DNA from: Deltaproteobacteria bacterium
GTDB taxonomy: Bacteria; Desulfobacterota; DSM-4660; Desulfatiglandales; Desulfatiglandaceae
NCBI GenBank assembly: GCA_029932035.1
Contig: JAOZQV010000002.1
Span: 1-17,049 of the forward strand
Direction of reading: 5' to 3'
DNA length: 17,049 bases
The notes below the pieces were generated by a model. It saw only the letters and a list, made by a program, of their open reading frames with translations, did not search any database and was not told the DNA's origin. Positions 1 through 7,019 of this stretch are shown here, piece by piece. Numbering within the stretch: the stretch's first letter is position 1; every line of letters starts with the position of its first letter. Made by a program: the position numbers and the translations under genes.

Positions 1-54
1 CGAGCGCCTTTTCGTCTCGTAAAAATCAGAGCCATGCTGTCTCCTCGGTTGAAC

Positions 55-82
55 GAGTTGCGAGTTGCGGGTTGCGAGTTGC
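55..82. repeat. Heptanucleotide tandem repeat, GAGTTGC family
   Basis: Four contiguous 7-nt units: GAGTTGC three times and GGGTTGC once (third unit). The unit boundary is exact, with one base of variation. Confidence 0.85.
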
Positions 83-92
83 GGGCGCCTGG

Positions 93-125
93 ATTGATGA
101 TTGTTGATTGATGATTGTCGATTGA
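93..125. repeat. Heptanucleotide repeat, ATTGNNG family
   Basis: Four full units and a partial fifth. Every full unit reads ATTG, two variable bases, then G (ATTGATG, ATTGTTG, ATTGATG, ATTGTCG). It can also be read as a 14-nt unit repeated twice. Confidence 0.85.
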
Positions 126-141
126 AAAGCTAAGGGTCTCT

Positions 142-162
142 CAGCATCCAGTATCCAGTAAA
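142..162. repeat. Heptanucleotide repeat, CAGTATC family
   Basis: Three contiguous 7-nt units, CAGCATC, CAGTATC and CAGTAAA. The first four bases, CAGY, are conserved and the last three vary. Confidence 0.7.
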
Positions 163-170
163 GAAAGATG

Positions 171-191
171 TTCGTAATTCGGGATTCGATT
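171..191. repeat. Heptanucleotide repeat, TTCGNNN family
   Basis: Three contiguous units, TTCGTAA, TTCGGGA and TTCGATT. Four bases are constant and the last three vary. Confidence 0.65.
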
Positions 192-224
192 GTTAAAGAA
201 AATAATCGAACAACTAACAGCGAT

Positions 225-238
225 TGACGAGTGACGAA
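225..238. repeat. Heptanucleotide repeat, TGACGAR, two units
   Basis: Two units, TGACGAG and TGACGAA. Too short to stand alone; it is listed because it keeps the 7-nt period of its neighbours. Confidence 0.5.
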
Positions 239-296
239 GGAAAACCAGCATTCCCGCCCTAAATCTAGGCAAGGCAGGATTTCCGCTTCACTACAA

Positions 297-317
297 CCAG
301 CATCCTGCATCCAGCTT
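297..317. repeat. Heptanucleotide repeat, CCAGCAT family
   Basis: Three contiguous units, CCAGCAT, CCTGCAT and CCAGCTT, each one base from the next-closest form. A lone CCAGCA occurs near 245. Confidence 0.65.
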
Positions 318-327
318 CACCGGCACC

Positions 328-358
328 AATATTCAATATTCAATAGTCAATAGTCAAT
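328..358. repeat. Heptanucleotide repeat abutting the dnaE stop
   Basis: Two AATATTC units, then two AATAGTC units, then a partial AAT. The array ends at the base before the dnaE stop codon (359-361 on the minus strand). Read in rotation on the other strand, the same two unit types recur at 17030-17049. Confidence 0.85.
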
Positions 359-3300
359 TTAAGACAGTTCCCACGCCCTGTGCCCTAACAGCCCATCAAC
401 CTCGGCAAGGAGTTCGTTGCAGGGAAGGACATTGAAACGATCATGAGCAGAAACCATCACCTCTTCTCCTTCGGACACGCTCACCTTGAAAATAAGTTTG
501 CACTCTCCCGGATATTTGAACACAATATCCCGCAGGTCTTCCAAAACCTCCCTTGAAGGACCTCCATTTTTCAAATGGAGCGTAATGGCCCTTACTGAAT
601 TCAGCTTGAGAGAGGTTAAGGTCTCAATCTCTTTTGCAAGTATCTTGGCCGCACTATCCCCTATTTCCGCACCCCCTGTTATGAGGAGGGGTTCATCACC
701 CTTGAGGAGCGGAGACACTGCCGCAAAGAGATCCGGGAATATGACCACTTCTGTAGAGCCGGTCAGATCTTCAAGGTGAATAATGGCCATTTTGTCACCC
801 CGTTTGGTGCGCTTTATCTTCAGGCTTTCTACAATACCGGCGATCTTGACCAGGGCTTTGTCTTTCTGAGCAGGGAGATCATGAACAAGGCAGGTTGTGA
901 ATCGCTCTATCTCATCATGAAAGCTGGCTAAGGGATGTCCTGTAATATAGAAACCCAAGGCCTCCTTCTCCCTCCTTAACGTCTCTCTTTCATTCCATTC
1001 GGCTATCTCAGGAAGTTCAAGGAGCCCCCCCGATTCTCCGTTTCCAAAACTCAAAGGGCCGAACATATTCAGTTGATTGGGGTCGTGATTTGCGCCGCAA
1101 ATCCTTAACGCATCATCAAGACCGGCAAAAAGCCTGGATCTGTAAGCCCCCGTAAAATCAAATGCACCGCACTGGATCAACCCTTCAAGGACCCTTCGGT
1201 TGACCTTGGACCCATTAACCCGCCTGCAAAAATCGAGCAGATCGCTGAAGGGTTCATGGCTGTCTCTCTCTTCAATAACCAATTCCACCGCCTTCAGACC
1301 AACATTCTTGACCGCAGCAAGCCCAAAACGGATTTTCCCCTCCACCACTGAAAAGTCGGCCTGACTCTCATTGACATCCGGGGGGAGAATCTCAATCCCC
1401 ATTACCCGGCATTCCGCGATGTTCTTGATCGTCTTGTCCTGATTGCCCATATCCTGGGTCAAAAGGGCGGCCATGAACTCCACAGGATAATGGGACTTGA
1501 GATAGGCCGTTTGATAGGCGATCATGGCGTAGGCCGCAGAATGGGATTTGTTAAACCCGTAACCACCGAACTTATCAATAAGCCCAAAGAGCTTCTTGGC
1601 CATCTTAGGCTCAACCCCGTTGGCAGTGGCCCCTTCTACAAACTTTGCGCTATGTTTTGCCATGAGTTCGGGTTTCTTTTTCCCCACGGCCTTCCTGAGT
1701 TCATCCGCCTCTCCCATGGTGTATTTAGCGAGGACCTGGGCGATCTTCATAACCTGCTCCTGGTACAATATCACCCCGTAGGTTTCCCTCAGGATCGGTT
1801 CAAGTTGGGGAAGAAAATAGTTGATCTTTCCCCTGCCATGCTTTCCGTTGATAAAGTCATCGATCATATTGCTCCCCAACGGTCCGGGTCTATAGAGGGC
1901 CATCAGGGCTATCATATCTTCAAAGACCTCTGGTTTGAGTCTCCTTAAAAGGTCTTTCATGCCGGAGCTTTCCAATTGGAATACACCGGTTGTTTTGCCA
2001 TCAGAGCATAGCTGATAAGAGGCCGAATCATTAAGAGAGATCTTACCCAGATCTATCCGCATGTTAGTGGTCTTTTCAATCAACCGGAGGGCCTCCTTGA
2101 TCACCGTCAAGGTTTTCAGCCCTAAGAAATCAAATTTGATCAGACCTAACTGCTCAATCTTTTCCATGGTGAACTGGGCCATGACCTCGCCCTTAGACCC
2201 CGCATAAAGAGGGAGGTATTCCACGAGGGGCCTATCCGCAATAACCACACCGCATGCGTGCGTGGACGCATGCCTCGCTAAACCCTCGAGGATGCGGGAT
2301 ATCTTCAGGAGCCTTTTGCCAGGGCCTTCTCCCTCTTCCAATGCCCTCAGTTCCGGTTCTTCCCGAATAGCCTGGTCCAACTTGACGCCAGGCCCCTCAG
2401 GCACCAACTTGGCAATACGGTCCACCTCTCTTAGAGGGATGTTGAGGCTGCGGCCGACATCCCTTATAACCCCCCTCGCCTTCATGGTGCCGAAAGTAAT
2501 GATCTGGCTCACATTGTCCCGCCCATACTTTTCCGCCACATACTGAATGACCTGATCCCTTCCGTTGATGCAGAAATCGATATCTATATCAGGCATGCTT
2601 ATTCGTGCAGGATTGAGGAATCTCTCAAAGAGGAGCCCATATCTTATGGGATCGATGTCTGTTATATTCAGACAGTAGGCCACCAAGGAACCGGCGGCAG
2701 AACCCCGGCCGGGGCCTACAGAGATATCATTCGAAAATGCGTATTCGATAAAGTCGGCCACAATCAAAAAATAACCGGCAAAATCCATCTTGAGGATGAC
2801 AGAGAGTTCAAAATCGAGCCTTTCGCGGTATTCGGCTTTAACCTCTTCGGAAAGGGGGCCTTCCTCCTCCTTCTCGGCCAATCTCCTCACAAGACCCTTC
2901 TCTGCGTCACTGATCAACATGTCATTGAGACTTCGGTCTTTCGGCACCTGAAACTTCGGGAATTTGTATTGACCGAAACTCATTTCATACTCGCAAAGCC
3001 CTGCCACCCGGACGGTATTGTCCAAGGCATCCTCATAACCTTTCAAGCCCTCCTCCATTTCCAGCCGGGACTTGAAATAAAACTCGTCAGAGGAAAACTT
3101 TAGTCGCTTCTCATCGTCTATGGATTTCCCTGTCTGAATACAGAGAAGGACGTCGTGTGCTTCCGCGTCCTCTTTGTTCAGGTAATGGCAATCGTTTGTG
3201 CCGATTAGGGGGATGGAAAGATCGTGGGAGATCTCTCTGAGCCCACGGTTTACCTTTTTCTGATCAGACAGTTTATTGGCCTGAACCTCTAAGTAAAACC

Positions 3301-3820
3301 GTTCATTATCAAAAATAGACGCCATCTCCTCTGCCTTTTCCTTAGCAGACTCAATTTGTCCGGTGTTAACGAGATAAGGAACAGGCCCTTTAAGACAGCC
3401 CGAAAGGGCGATAAGGCCGGAGTTATATTTCCTGAGAAGTTCCATATCCACACGGGGACGGTAATAAAACCCCTCGAGGTGCCCTAAGGTAACCAGGGCG
3501 CTCAGGTTCTTATATCCATCCTCGTTCATAACGAGAAGGGTCAGATGATATGCAGCAGGTCCCCCGCCTGGTGAAGGGGAGCGATCCCGCCGGTCCCCGG
3601 GGGCCACATATATCTCACACCCGATGATAGGTTTGATCCCGGCCTTTACTGCCTGATCATAGAACTGCACGACCCCGAACATATTTCCATGATCAGTAAT
3701 GGCCACGCTATCCATCCTTAGAGCGCGGACCTTGTCTAACATCCTGTCAATCCGGATAGCGCCATCCAAGAGGCTGTATTCGGTATGCACATGCAGATGA
3801 ACAAATGGTGAATCAGTCAC
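359..3820 (-). CDS. dnaE: DNA polymerase III alpha subunit
   Basis: Catalytic subunit of the replicative DNA polymerase (chromosome replication, cytoplasm), 1153 residues, close to E. coli DnaE (1160). The N-terminal PHP domain begins at HLHVHTEYS (8-16); TDHGNM (42-47), GCEIY (67-71), SGC (140-142) and TNDCHYL (208-214) follow. The metal-ligand set looks complete (H10, H12, D19, H44, E69, H92, C142, D210, H212), unlike the degenerate PHP of E. coli. The polymerase acidic motif PDIDIDF is at 410-416, and an OB-fold stretch (KIAGIVESLKIKRTKRG) lies near the C terminus. The GTG start at 3820 is chosen because GAGAGG lies five bases upstream and the family N terminus begins here. The longer open frame to 4102 adds unrelated hydrophobic sequence and would overlap the divergent gene. 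PHP activity is inferred, not shown. Confidence 0.97.
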   Translation of the reverse strand: MTDSPFVHLHVHTEYSLLDGAIRIDRMLDKVRALRMDSVAITDHGNMFGVVQFYDQAVKAGIKPIIGCEIYVAPGDRRDRSPSPGGGPAAYHLTLLVMNEDGYKNLSALVTLGHLEGFYYRPRVDMELLRKYNSGLIALSGCLKGPVPYLVNTGQIESAKEKAEEMASIFDNERFYLEVQANKLSDQKKVNRGLREISHDLSIPLIGTNDCHYLNKEDAEAHDVLLCIQTGKSIDDEKRLKFSSDEFYFKSRLEMEEGLKGYEDALDNTVRVAGLCEYEMSFGQYKFPKFQVPKDRSLNDMLISDAEKGLVRRLAEKEEEGPLSEEVKAEYRERLDFELSVILKMDFAGYFLIVADFIEYAFSNDISVGPGRGSAAGSLVAYCLNITDIDPIRYGLLFERFLNPARISMPDIDIDFCINGRDQVIQYVAEKYGRDNVSQIITFGTMKARGVIRDVGRSLNIPLREVDRIAKLVPEGPGVKLDQAIREEPELRALEEGEGPGKRLLKISRILEGLARHASTHACGVVIADRPLVEYLPLYAGSKGEVMAQFTMEKIEQLGLIKFDFLGLKTLTVIKEALRLIEKTTNMRIDLGKISLNDSASYQLCSDGKTTGVFQLESSGMKDLLRRLKPEVFEDMIALMALYRPGPLGSNMIDDFINGKHGRGKINYFLPQLEPILRETYGVILYQEQVMKIAQVLAKYTMGEADELRKAVGKKKPELMAKHSAKFVEGATANGVEPKMAKKLFGLIDKFGGYGFNKSHSAAYAMIAYQTAYLKSHYPVEFMAALLTQDMGNQDKTIKNIAECRVMGIEILPPDVNESQADFSVVEGKIRFGLAAVKNVGLKAVELVIEERDSHEPFSDLLDFCRRVNGSKVNRRVLEGLIQCGAFDFTGAYRSRLFAGLDDALRICGANHDPNQLNMFGPLSFGNGESGGLLELPEIAEWNERETLRREKEALGFYITGHPLASFHDEIERFTTCLVHDLPAQKDKALVKIAGIVESLKIKRTKRGDKMAIIHLEDLTGSTEVVIFPDLFAAVSPLLKGDEPLLITGGAEIGDSAAKILAKEIETLTSLKLNSVRAITLHLKNGGPSREVLEDLRDIVFKYPGECKLIFKVSVSEGEEVMVSAHDRFNVLPCNELLAEVDGLLGHRAWELS

Positions 3821-3825
3821 TTTAT

Positions 3826-3831
3826 CCTCTC
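3826..3831 (-). promoter_or_regulatory. Ribosome-binding site fixing the GTG start of dnaE
   Basis: GAGAGG on the minus strand, five bases before the GTG at 3820. It decides between this start and the much longer upstream frame. Confidence 0.75.
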
Positions 3832-3859
3832 TTAGCCTATTGTAAGGTATCAATAAAAT

Positions 3860-3888
3860 ATGATACGATAAACATGCAAAATCATCAA
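3860..3888 (-). promoter_or_regulatory. Probable sigma70-type promoter for dnaE
   Basis: On the minus strand TTGATG (-35) is separated by 17 bases from TATCAT (-10), about 40 bases before the dnaE GTG. A dyad, GTATCA at 3847-3852 with TGATAC at 3861-3866, overlaps the -10 box and could be an operator. This is a consensus match by eye in an 82-base divergent spacer. On the plus strand only a weak candidate is visible for the kinase-like gene (TTGTAA at 3840, 18 bases, TACGAT at 3864). Confidence 0.4.
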
Positions 3889-3902
3889 GAAGGAAAAGAC
3901 AA

Positions 3903-5492
3903 ATGAGCACAGACCAGCAACACACTTCAAAGAGCTGGGGACACAGGCTGAGACAGGAAAATCGTGGCCTGAGAGAGAAAATAGCCCAGCAAAAAAAAGA
4001 AGTTAGGCTTTTGCAGAAAGAGTTGAAGAACACCTGGAAATTGATAAGCGATGTTCCGGCAGCCCTTTTCCTCGTACAAAAGGGAAAGATCGTTTTTGCC
4101 AATCAGACTGCCTGCAGAGAGTTAGGATATACGCCCAAAGAGATCTCTGTCAAAACACTTCCGGATTTGCTTCACCCTGATTCAATTTCATTTGCAAATG
4201 CGCTACAACAAGAATGGTCGATGGACCAAATCCTACCAGACCAAAATGAAACCTTTCTTACAGCAAAATCCGGCCAAACCCTATGCTACGAAGTCCGGGC
4301 CAATAAAATCAGGTATCAGGGCAAAACGGCCTTTCTGCTCAATATGCTCAACCTTGATCAAAGAAAGGCCCAGGAAAAACGACTTGGACAATCCGTTAAA
4401 ACAGAGGCCCTTGTCAGGATGGCTTCCGGTTTCAGCAGGGAATTGGAAGACTCCATGATCCTTCTCGGGGAGCATATCCAAGAGGTTCAAGGCCCTGAAT
4501 CCCATGATAATAGACTCCTCCGATCATTGGGAAGGATTGAAGCTGTTAGAGAAAAAGGCGCCTTCCTCTCCAACCATCTCAATTGCCTTACAAGAACTGA
4601 ATATGATCCATCGGAGATTGCTCTTCTGGACCTGAAAAAGGTTCTCAAAAAGGCGGTTAACATATCCCATCCCAAATGGACGGCAGGGTCTGAATCTAAC
4701 GCTGATAATATCAACATCAGAACTTACCTTAGGGCATTAGCCCCGGTATATGGCTGCAAAAGAGAGTTGGAGGATGTCTTCGTCAATATAATTCTGAACG
4801 CTATCGAGGCCATGCCGGGGGGGGGAGAAATATATCTTACCACAGAGGAACATTCGGGACTGGCCCATATCTATTTTCAGGATAACGGGACAGGGATATC
4901 TGACGGAATCATTGATAAAATTTTCGACCCGTTTTTTACTACCAAAGATGGCGCGCGAAGGGGACTTGGCCTGACCCTTGCTCATGCCATTATTGGGAGG
5001 CATGAGGGAGATATAAGGGTCATCAGCCATCAAGACCGGGGCAGCACCTTCCTTATCAAGCTTCCCCTTGCCGAAAGTGCTCCCTTATTCAAGTGCAAAA
5101 CCAGGAAAAAAGGGCTCAGGGACTCCCGCATCCTGATTATCGGGGAGGGGGGGGCCGTAATCGATATCCTTTCCCAGTTATTGACGGGCAAAGGCAGTAC
5201 AAGCGCCATCGCCTCTTCCCACCATGAAACCCTTAAGCTGTTGAGGGGTAATAAATTCGATTTGGTTATAGCCGATCAGAATGTTCCCGATATAGAAACC
5301 AGCAAGATGATTCGCGATATAAAAAGGTTGCAGCCCGATCTTCCCATTGCCCTGATCAATGCCCGGGAAAATCCAGGGTCTCGGAATACACCCATAAAGA
5401 TGGGGGCGGATGTGGCAATCGGCAGACCTCTAAATATGGACAGGCTCCTGTCACTTCTGTCCAGTCTCCTGGCACACGAGGTTCCCTATTGA
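3903..5492 (+). CDS. PAS / histidine-kinase-like / receiver hybrid protein lacking the phosphoacceptor His
   Basis: Cytoplasmic sensor-like protein of 529 residues with no membrane segment. Order: coiled coil (about 17-45), PAS (about 46-150), dimerisation helix (about 160-225), HATPase (about 285-390), receiver (about 408-527). The ATPase boxes are intact: N box NIILNAIEAMP (295-305), G1 DNGTGIS (327-333), F box FDPFFTTK (341-348), G2 GLGL (354-357). In NtrB-like kinases the helix motif reads A-H-[DE]; here it is S178-R179-E180, so the phosphoacceptor His is Arg. The receiver keeps D458 in VIADQNVP, but the acidic pair is G414-E415, the conserved Thr is N486 and the Lys is R508. Either it does not autophosphorylate in the usual way or it acts allosterically. 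AAGAAGGA lies eight bases before ATG. It overlaps rarA by one base (TGATG). Runs of nine G (4817-4825) and eight G (5147-5154) lie inside the gene. No partner regulator is in the window. Confidence 0.88.
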   Translation: MSTDQQHTSKSWGHRLRQENRGLREKIAQQKKEVRLLQKELKNTWKLISDVPAALFLVQKGKIVFANQTACRELGYTPKEISVKTLPDLLHPDSISFANALQQEWSMDQILPDQNETFLTAKSGQTLCYEVRANKIRYQGKTAFLLNMLNLDQRKAQEKRLGQSVKTEALVRMASGFSRELEDSMILLGEHIQEVQGPESHDNRLLRSLGRIEAVREKGAFLSNHLNCLTRTEYDPSEIALLDLKKVLKKAVNISHPKWTAGSESNADNINIRTYLRALAPVYGCKRELEDVFVNIILNAIEAMPGGGEIYLTTEEHSGLAHIYFQDNGTGISDGIIDKIFDPFFTTKDGARRGLGLTLAHAIIGRHEGDIRVISHQDRGSTFLIKLPLAESAPLFKCKTRKKGLRDSRILIIGEGGAVIDILSQLLTGKGSTSAIASSHHETLKLLRGNKFDLVIADQNVPDIETSKMIRDIKRLQPDLPIALINARENPGSRNTPIKMGADVAIGRPLNMDRLLSLLSSLLAHEVPY

Positions 5493-6817
5493 TGAGCAAA
5501 CAGATGGAAACAGTTGGTACGCCTTTGGCGGAAAGGATGCGGCCAAAGACACTGGAAGAGATGATGGGCCAGGGACATCTCCTTGGTCCTGGCTCTTTTT
5601 TGGCCAAGACCTTAGGGCGCGGGCGCATATTTTCAGTGGTTTTCTGGGGACCGCCCGGTTCAGGGAAGACGACCCTGGCCAGAATCATGGGAAAGACCTC
5701 TCACTACCCCTTCCGTGCCTTCTCTGCGGTTACCTCCGGCATAAAAGAATTGAGGCAGATTATTTCTGAAGCGAGCGAGGAAAAAAGCCGATCAAATAAG
5801 CCGACCATCCTCTTTGTAGATGAAATCCACCGTTTTAACAAGGCCCAACAGGATGCCTTCCTGCCCCATGTGGAAAGCGGACTCATCATCCTGATCGGCG
5901 CAACCACGCAGAACCCCTCCTTTGAGGTCATCCCGCCACTCCTCTCAAGGGCCAGGATGATAGTACTCCACCCTTTGGGCAAGGATGATCTTAAGGCCCT
6001 CCTCCTACGGGCCATTTCGGACAAAGAACAAGGCTTAGGGGTACTAAATATTGAAATCACACCTGAAGCAATTGACCATATTGTCGAGCTTGCACAGGGG
6101 GATGCCCGGGTGGCCCTCAACAACTTAGAATCAGCGGTTTATTTTGCAATTGACGAGCACCCGGGCACCCCCATACGCATAGGTCTGAAAACTATTGAAA
6201 CGGCTCTTAACAGGAAGGCATTGCCCTACGACAAGGATGGAGAGCAACATTACGACATAATTTCCGCCTTCCACAAAAGTCTGAGGGGAAGCGACACACA
6301 GGCATCAGTCTACTGGCTCTACAGGATGCTCATGGCGGGCGAAGACCCCCTCTTTATATGCCGAAGGATGATCCGCTTTGCCTCCGAAGATGTGGGATTG
6401 GCCGATCCCAATGCCCTCCCAACAGCCTTAGCCGCCTTTGATGCGTGGCATAAGGTGGGTCCTCCGGAGGCAGAATTGGCCTTGGCCGAGGCAGCCGTCT
6501 ATCTCGCCTCGGCCCCCAAGAGCAATGCCCTTTATCTTGCTGAGAAGGCAGTCAAAGGAGAGATCAAAAAGTCAGGACCGCAACCCGTACCCCTGCATAT
6601 CAGAAACGCACCAACTCAGATGATGAAAAAATTGGGTTACAGCCGGGGCTATCTTTATCCCCACAACTACCCAGGGGCCTGGGTTGACCAGGAATATCTC
6701 CCGCAAGATATAAAAAACCATATCTTTTACCGGCCCACACAGAGGGGATTTGAGGAGGAGGTCCGAAAGAGGATGGAAAGACTTTACAGGGCCAAACACA
6801 GCAAGAAGGGGGGATAA
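5492..6817 (+). CDS. rarA: Replication-associated recombination protein A, clamp-loader-like AAA+ ATPase
   Basis: RarA/MgsA (Mgs1/WRNIP1 family) acts at stalled or gapped replication forks; it resembles clamp-loader subunits and works with SSB in the cytoplasm. The 441-residue product matches E. coli RarA along its whole length (about 447). Visible are the N-terminal PLAERMRPKTLEEMMGQ, Walker A GPPGSGKT (53-60), Walker B ILFVDEIHRFNK (106-117) and sensor 1 GATTQNPSF (136-144). GDARVALNNLE and the C-terminal tetramerisation region (SVYWLYRM, ASEDVGLADP, HIRNAPTQMM) follow. ATG at 5492 overlaps the upstream TGA by one base, which suggests translational coupling; GAGG sits about ten bases upstream. 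A TTG one codon earlier is also open. Nothing is missing from the family core. Confidence 0.96.
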   Translation: MSKQMETVGTPLAERMRPKTLEEMMGQGHLLGPGSFLAKTLGRGRIFSVVFWGPPGSGKTTLARIMGKTSHYPFRAFSAVTSGIKELRQIISEASEEKSRSNKPTILFVDEIHRFNKAQQDAFLPHVESGLIILIGATTQNPSFEVIPPLLSRARMIVLHPLGKDDLKALLLRAISDKEQGLGVLNIEITPEAIDHIVELAQGDARVALNNLESAVYFAIDEHPGTPIRIGLKTIETALNRKALPYDKDGEQHYDIISAFHKSLRGSDTQASVYWLYRMLMAGEDPLFICRRMIRFASEDVGLADPNALPTALAAFDAWHKVGPPEAELALAEAAVYLASAPKSNALYLAEKAVKGEIKKSGPQPVPLHIRNAPTQMMKKLGYSRGYLYPHNYPGAWVDQEYLPQDIKNHIFYRPTQRGFEEEVRKRMERLYRAKHSKKGG

Positions 6818-6877
6818 GCAAAAGGAATGAACCCACACTAAGCGGTGAACCGAGACCTTTGAAAATTGTTCTTGGAT

Positions 6878-6940
6878 TCATACTCTTAATCATAATCTTA
6901 ATCGTAATTATTTTGAGTAGGATTCTGATTAAGAGTATGA
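6878..6940. repeat. Large inverted repeat between convergent genes
   Basis: A perfect 15-nt inverted repeat (left arm 6878-6892, TCATACTCTTAATCA; right arm 6926-6940), which becomes 20-nt arms with one mismatch. The left arm also begins a 12-nt direct repeat, TCTTAATCRTAA, present twice at 6884-6907. It lies between the ends of rarA and the leftward zinc-finger/J gene, so it could terminate or protect both transcripts. It has no T-tail and a low-GC stem, so it is not called a standard terminator. Confidence 0.8.
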
Positions 6941-6984
6941 GAATAAGCTGAATGGTCGACGCTAAACCCAATCCCTAAACCCCT

Positions 6985-7009
6985 TTTCGTGCCCTTCGTG
7001 TGCTTGTAG
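6985..7009. repeat. CTTCGTG-core repeat, 9-nt period
   Basis: Three units at 9-base spacing: TTTCGTG (6985), CTTCGTG (6994), CTTGTAG (7003), each followed by two other bases. The same core builds the hairpin at 11950-12025. Confidence 0.5.
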
Positions 7010-7019
7010 AATCTCTGTA

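Larger units (their letters stand above)
1..358. other. Gene-free spacer filled with short tandem repeats
   Basis: No coding region is convincing here. A leftward open frame at 26-310 exists only because repeats avoid stops; its translation has no domain and no ribosome-binding site. The spacer is a patchwork of small tandem arrays with a 7-nt unit (55-82, 93-125, 142-162, 171-191, 225-238, 297-317, 328-358), separated by unique sequence. It lies downstream of dnaE. No T-tailed hairpin that would make a clear dnaE terminator was seen. Confidence 0.7.

Noticed and set aside
26..310. Leftward 94-codon open frame
   Set aside because: It is built from heptamer repeats, has no ribosome-binding site and no recognisable protein features.
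55..358. CRISPR array
   Set aside because: Units are 7 nt, contiguous and of several different families; there are no long repeats with unique spacers and no cas genes.
2253..2274. Inverted repeat with GCATGCGT and ACGCATGC arms
   Set aside because: It codes for the conserved RHASTHACGVVIA segment of DnaE, so codon constraint explains it.
3821..4102. N-terminal extension of dnaE
   Set aside because: The extension is not DnaE-like and overlaps the divergent kinase-like gene; a good ribosome-binding site marks the GTG at 3820.
4281..6123. Leftward open frames opposite the kinase-like gene and rarA
   Set aside because: They are shadows of strongly supported plus-strand genes and show no domains.
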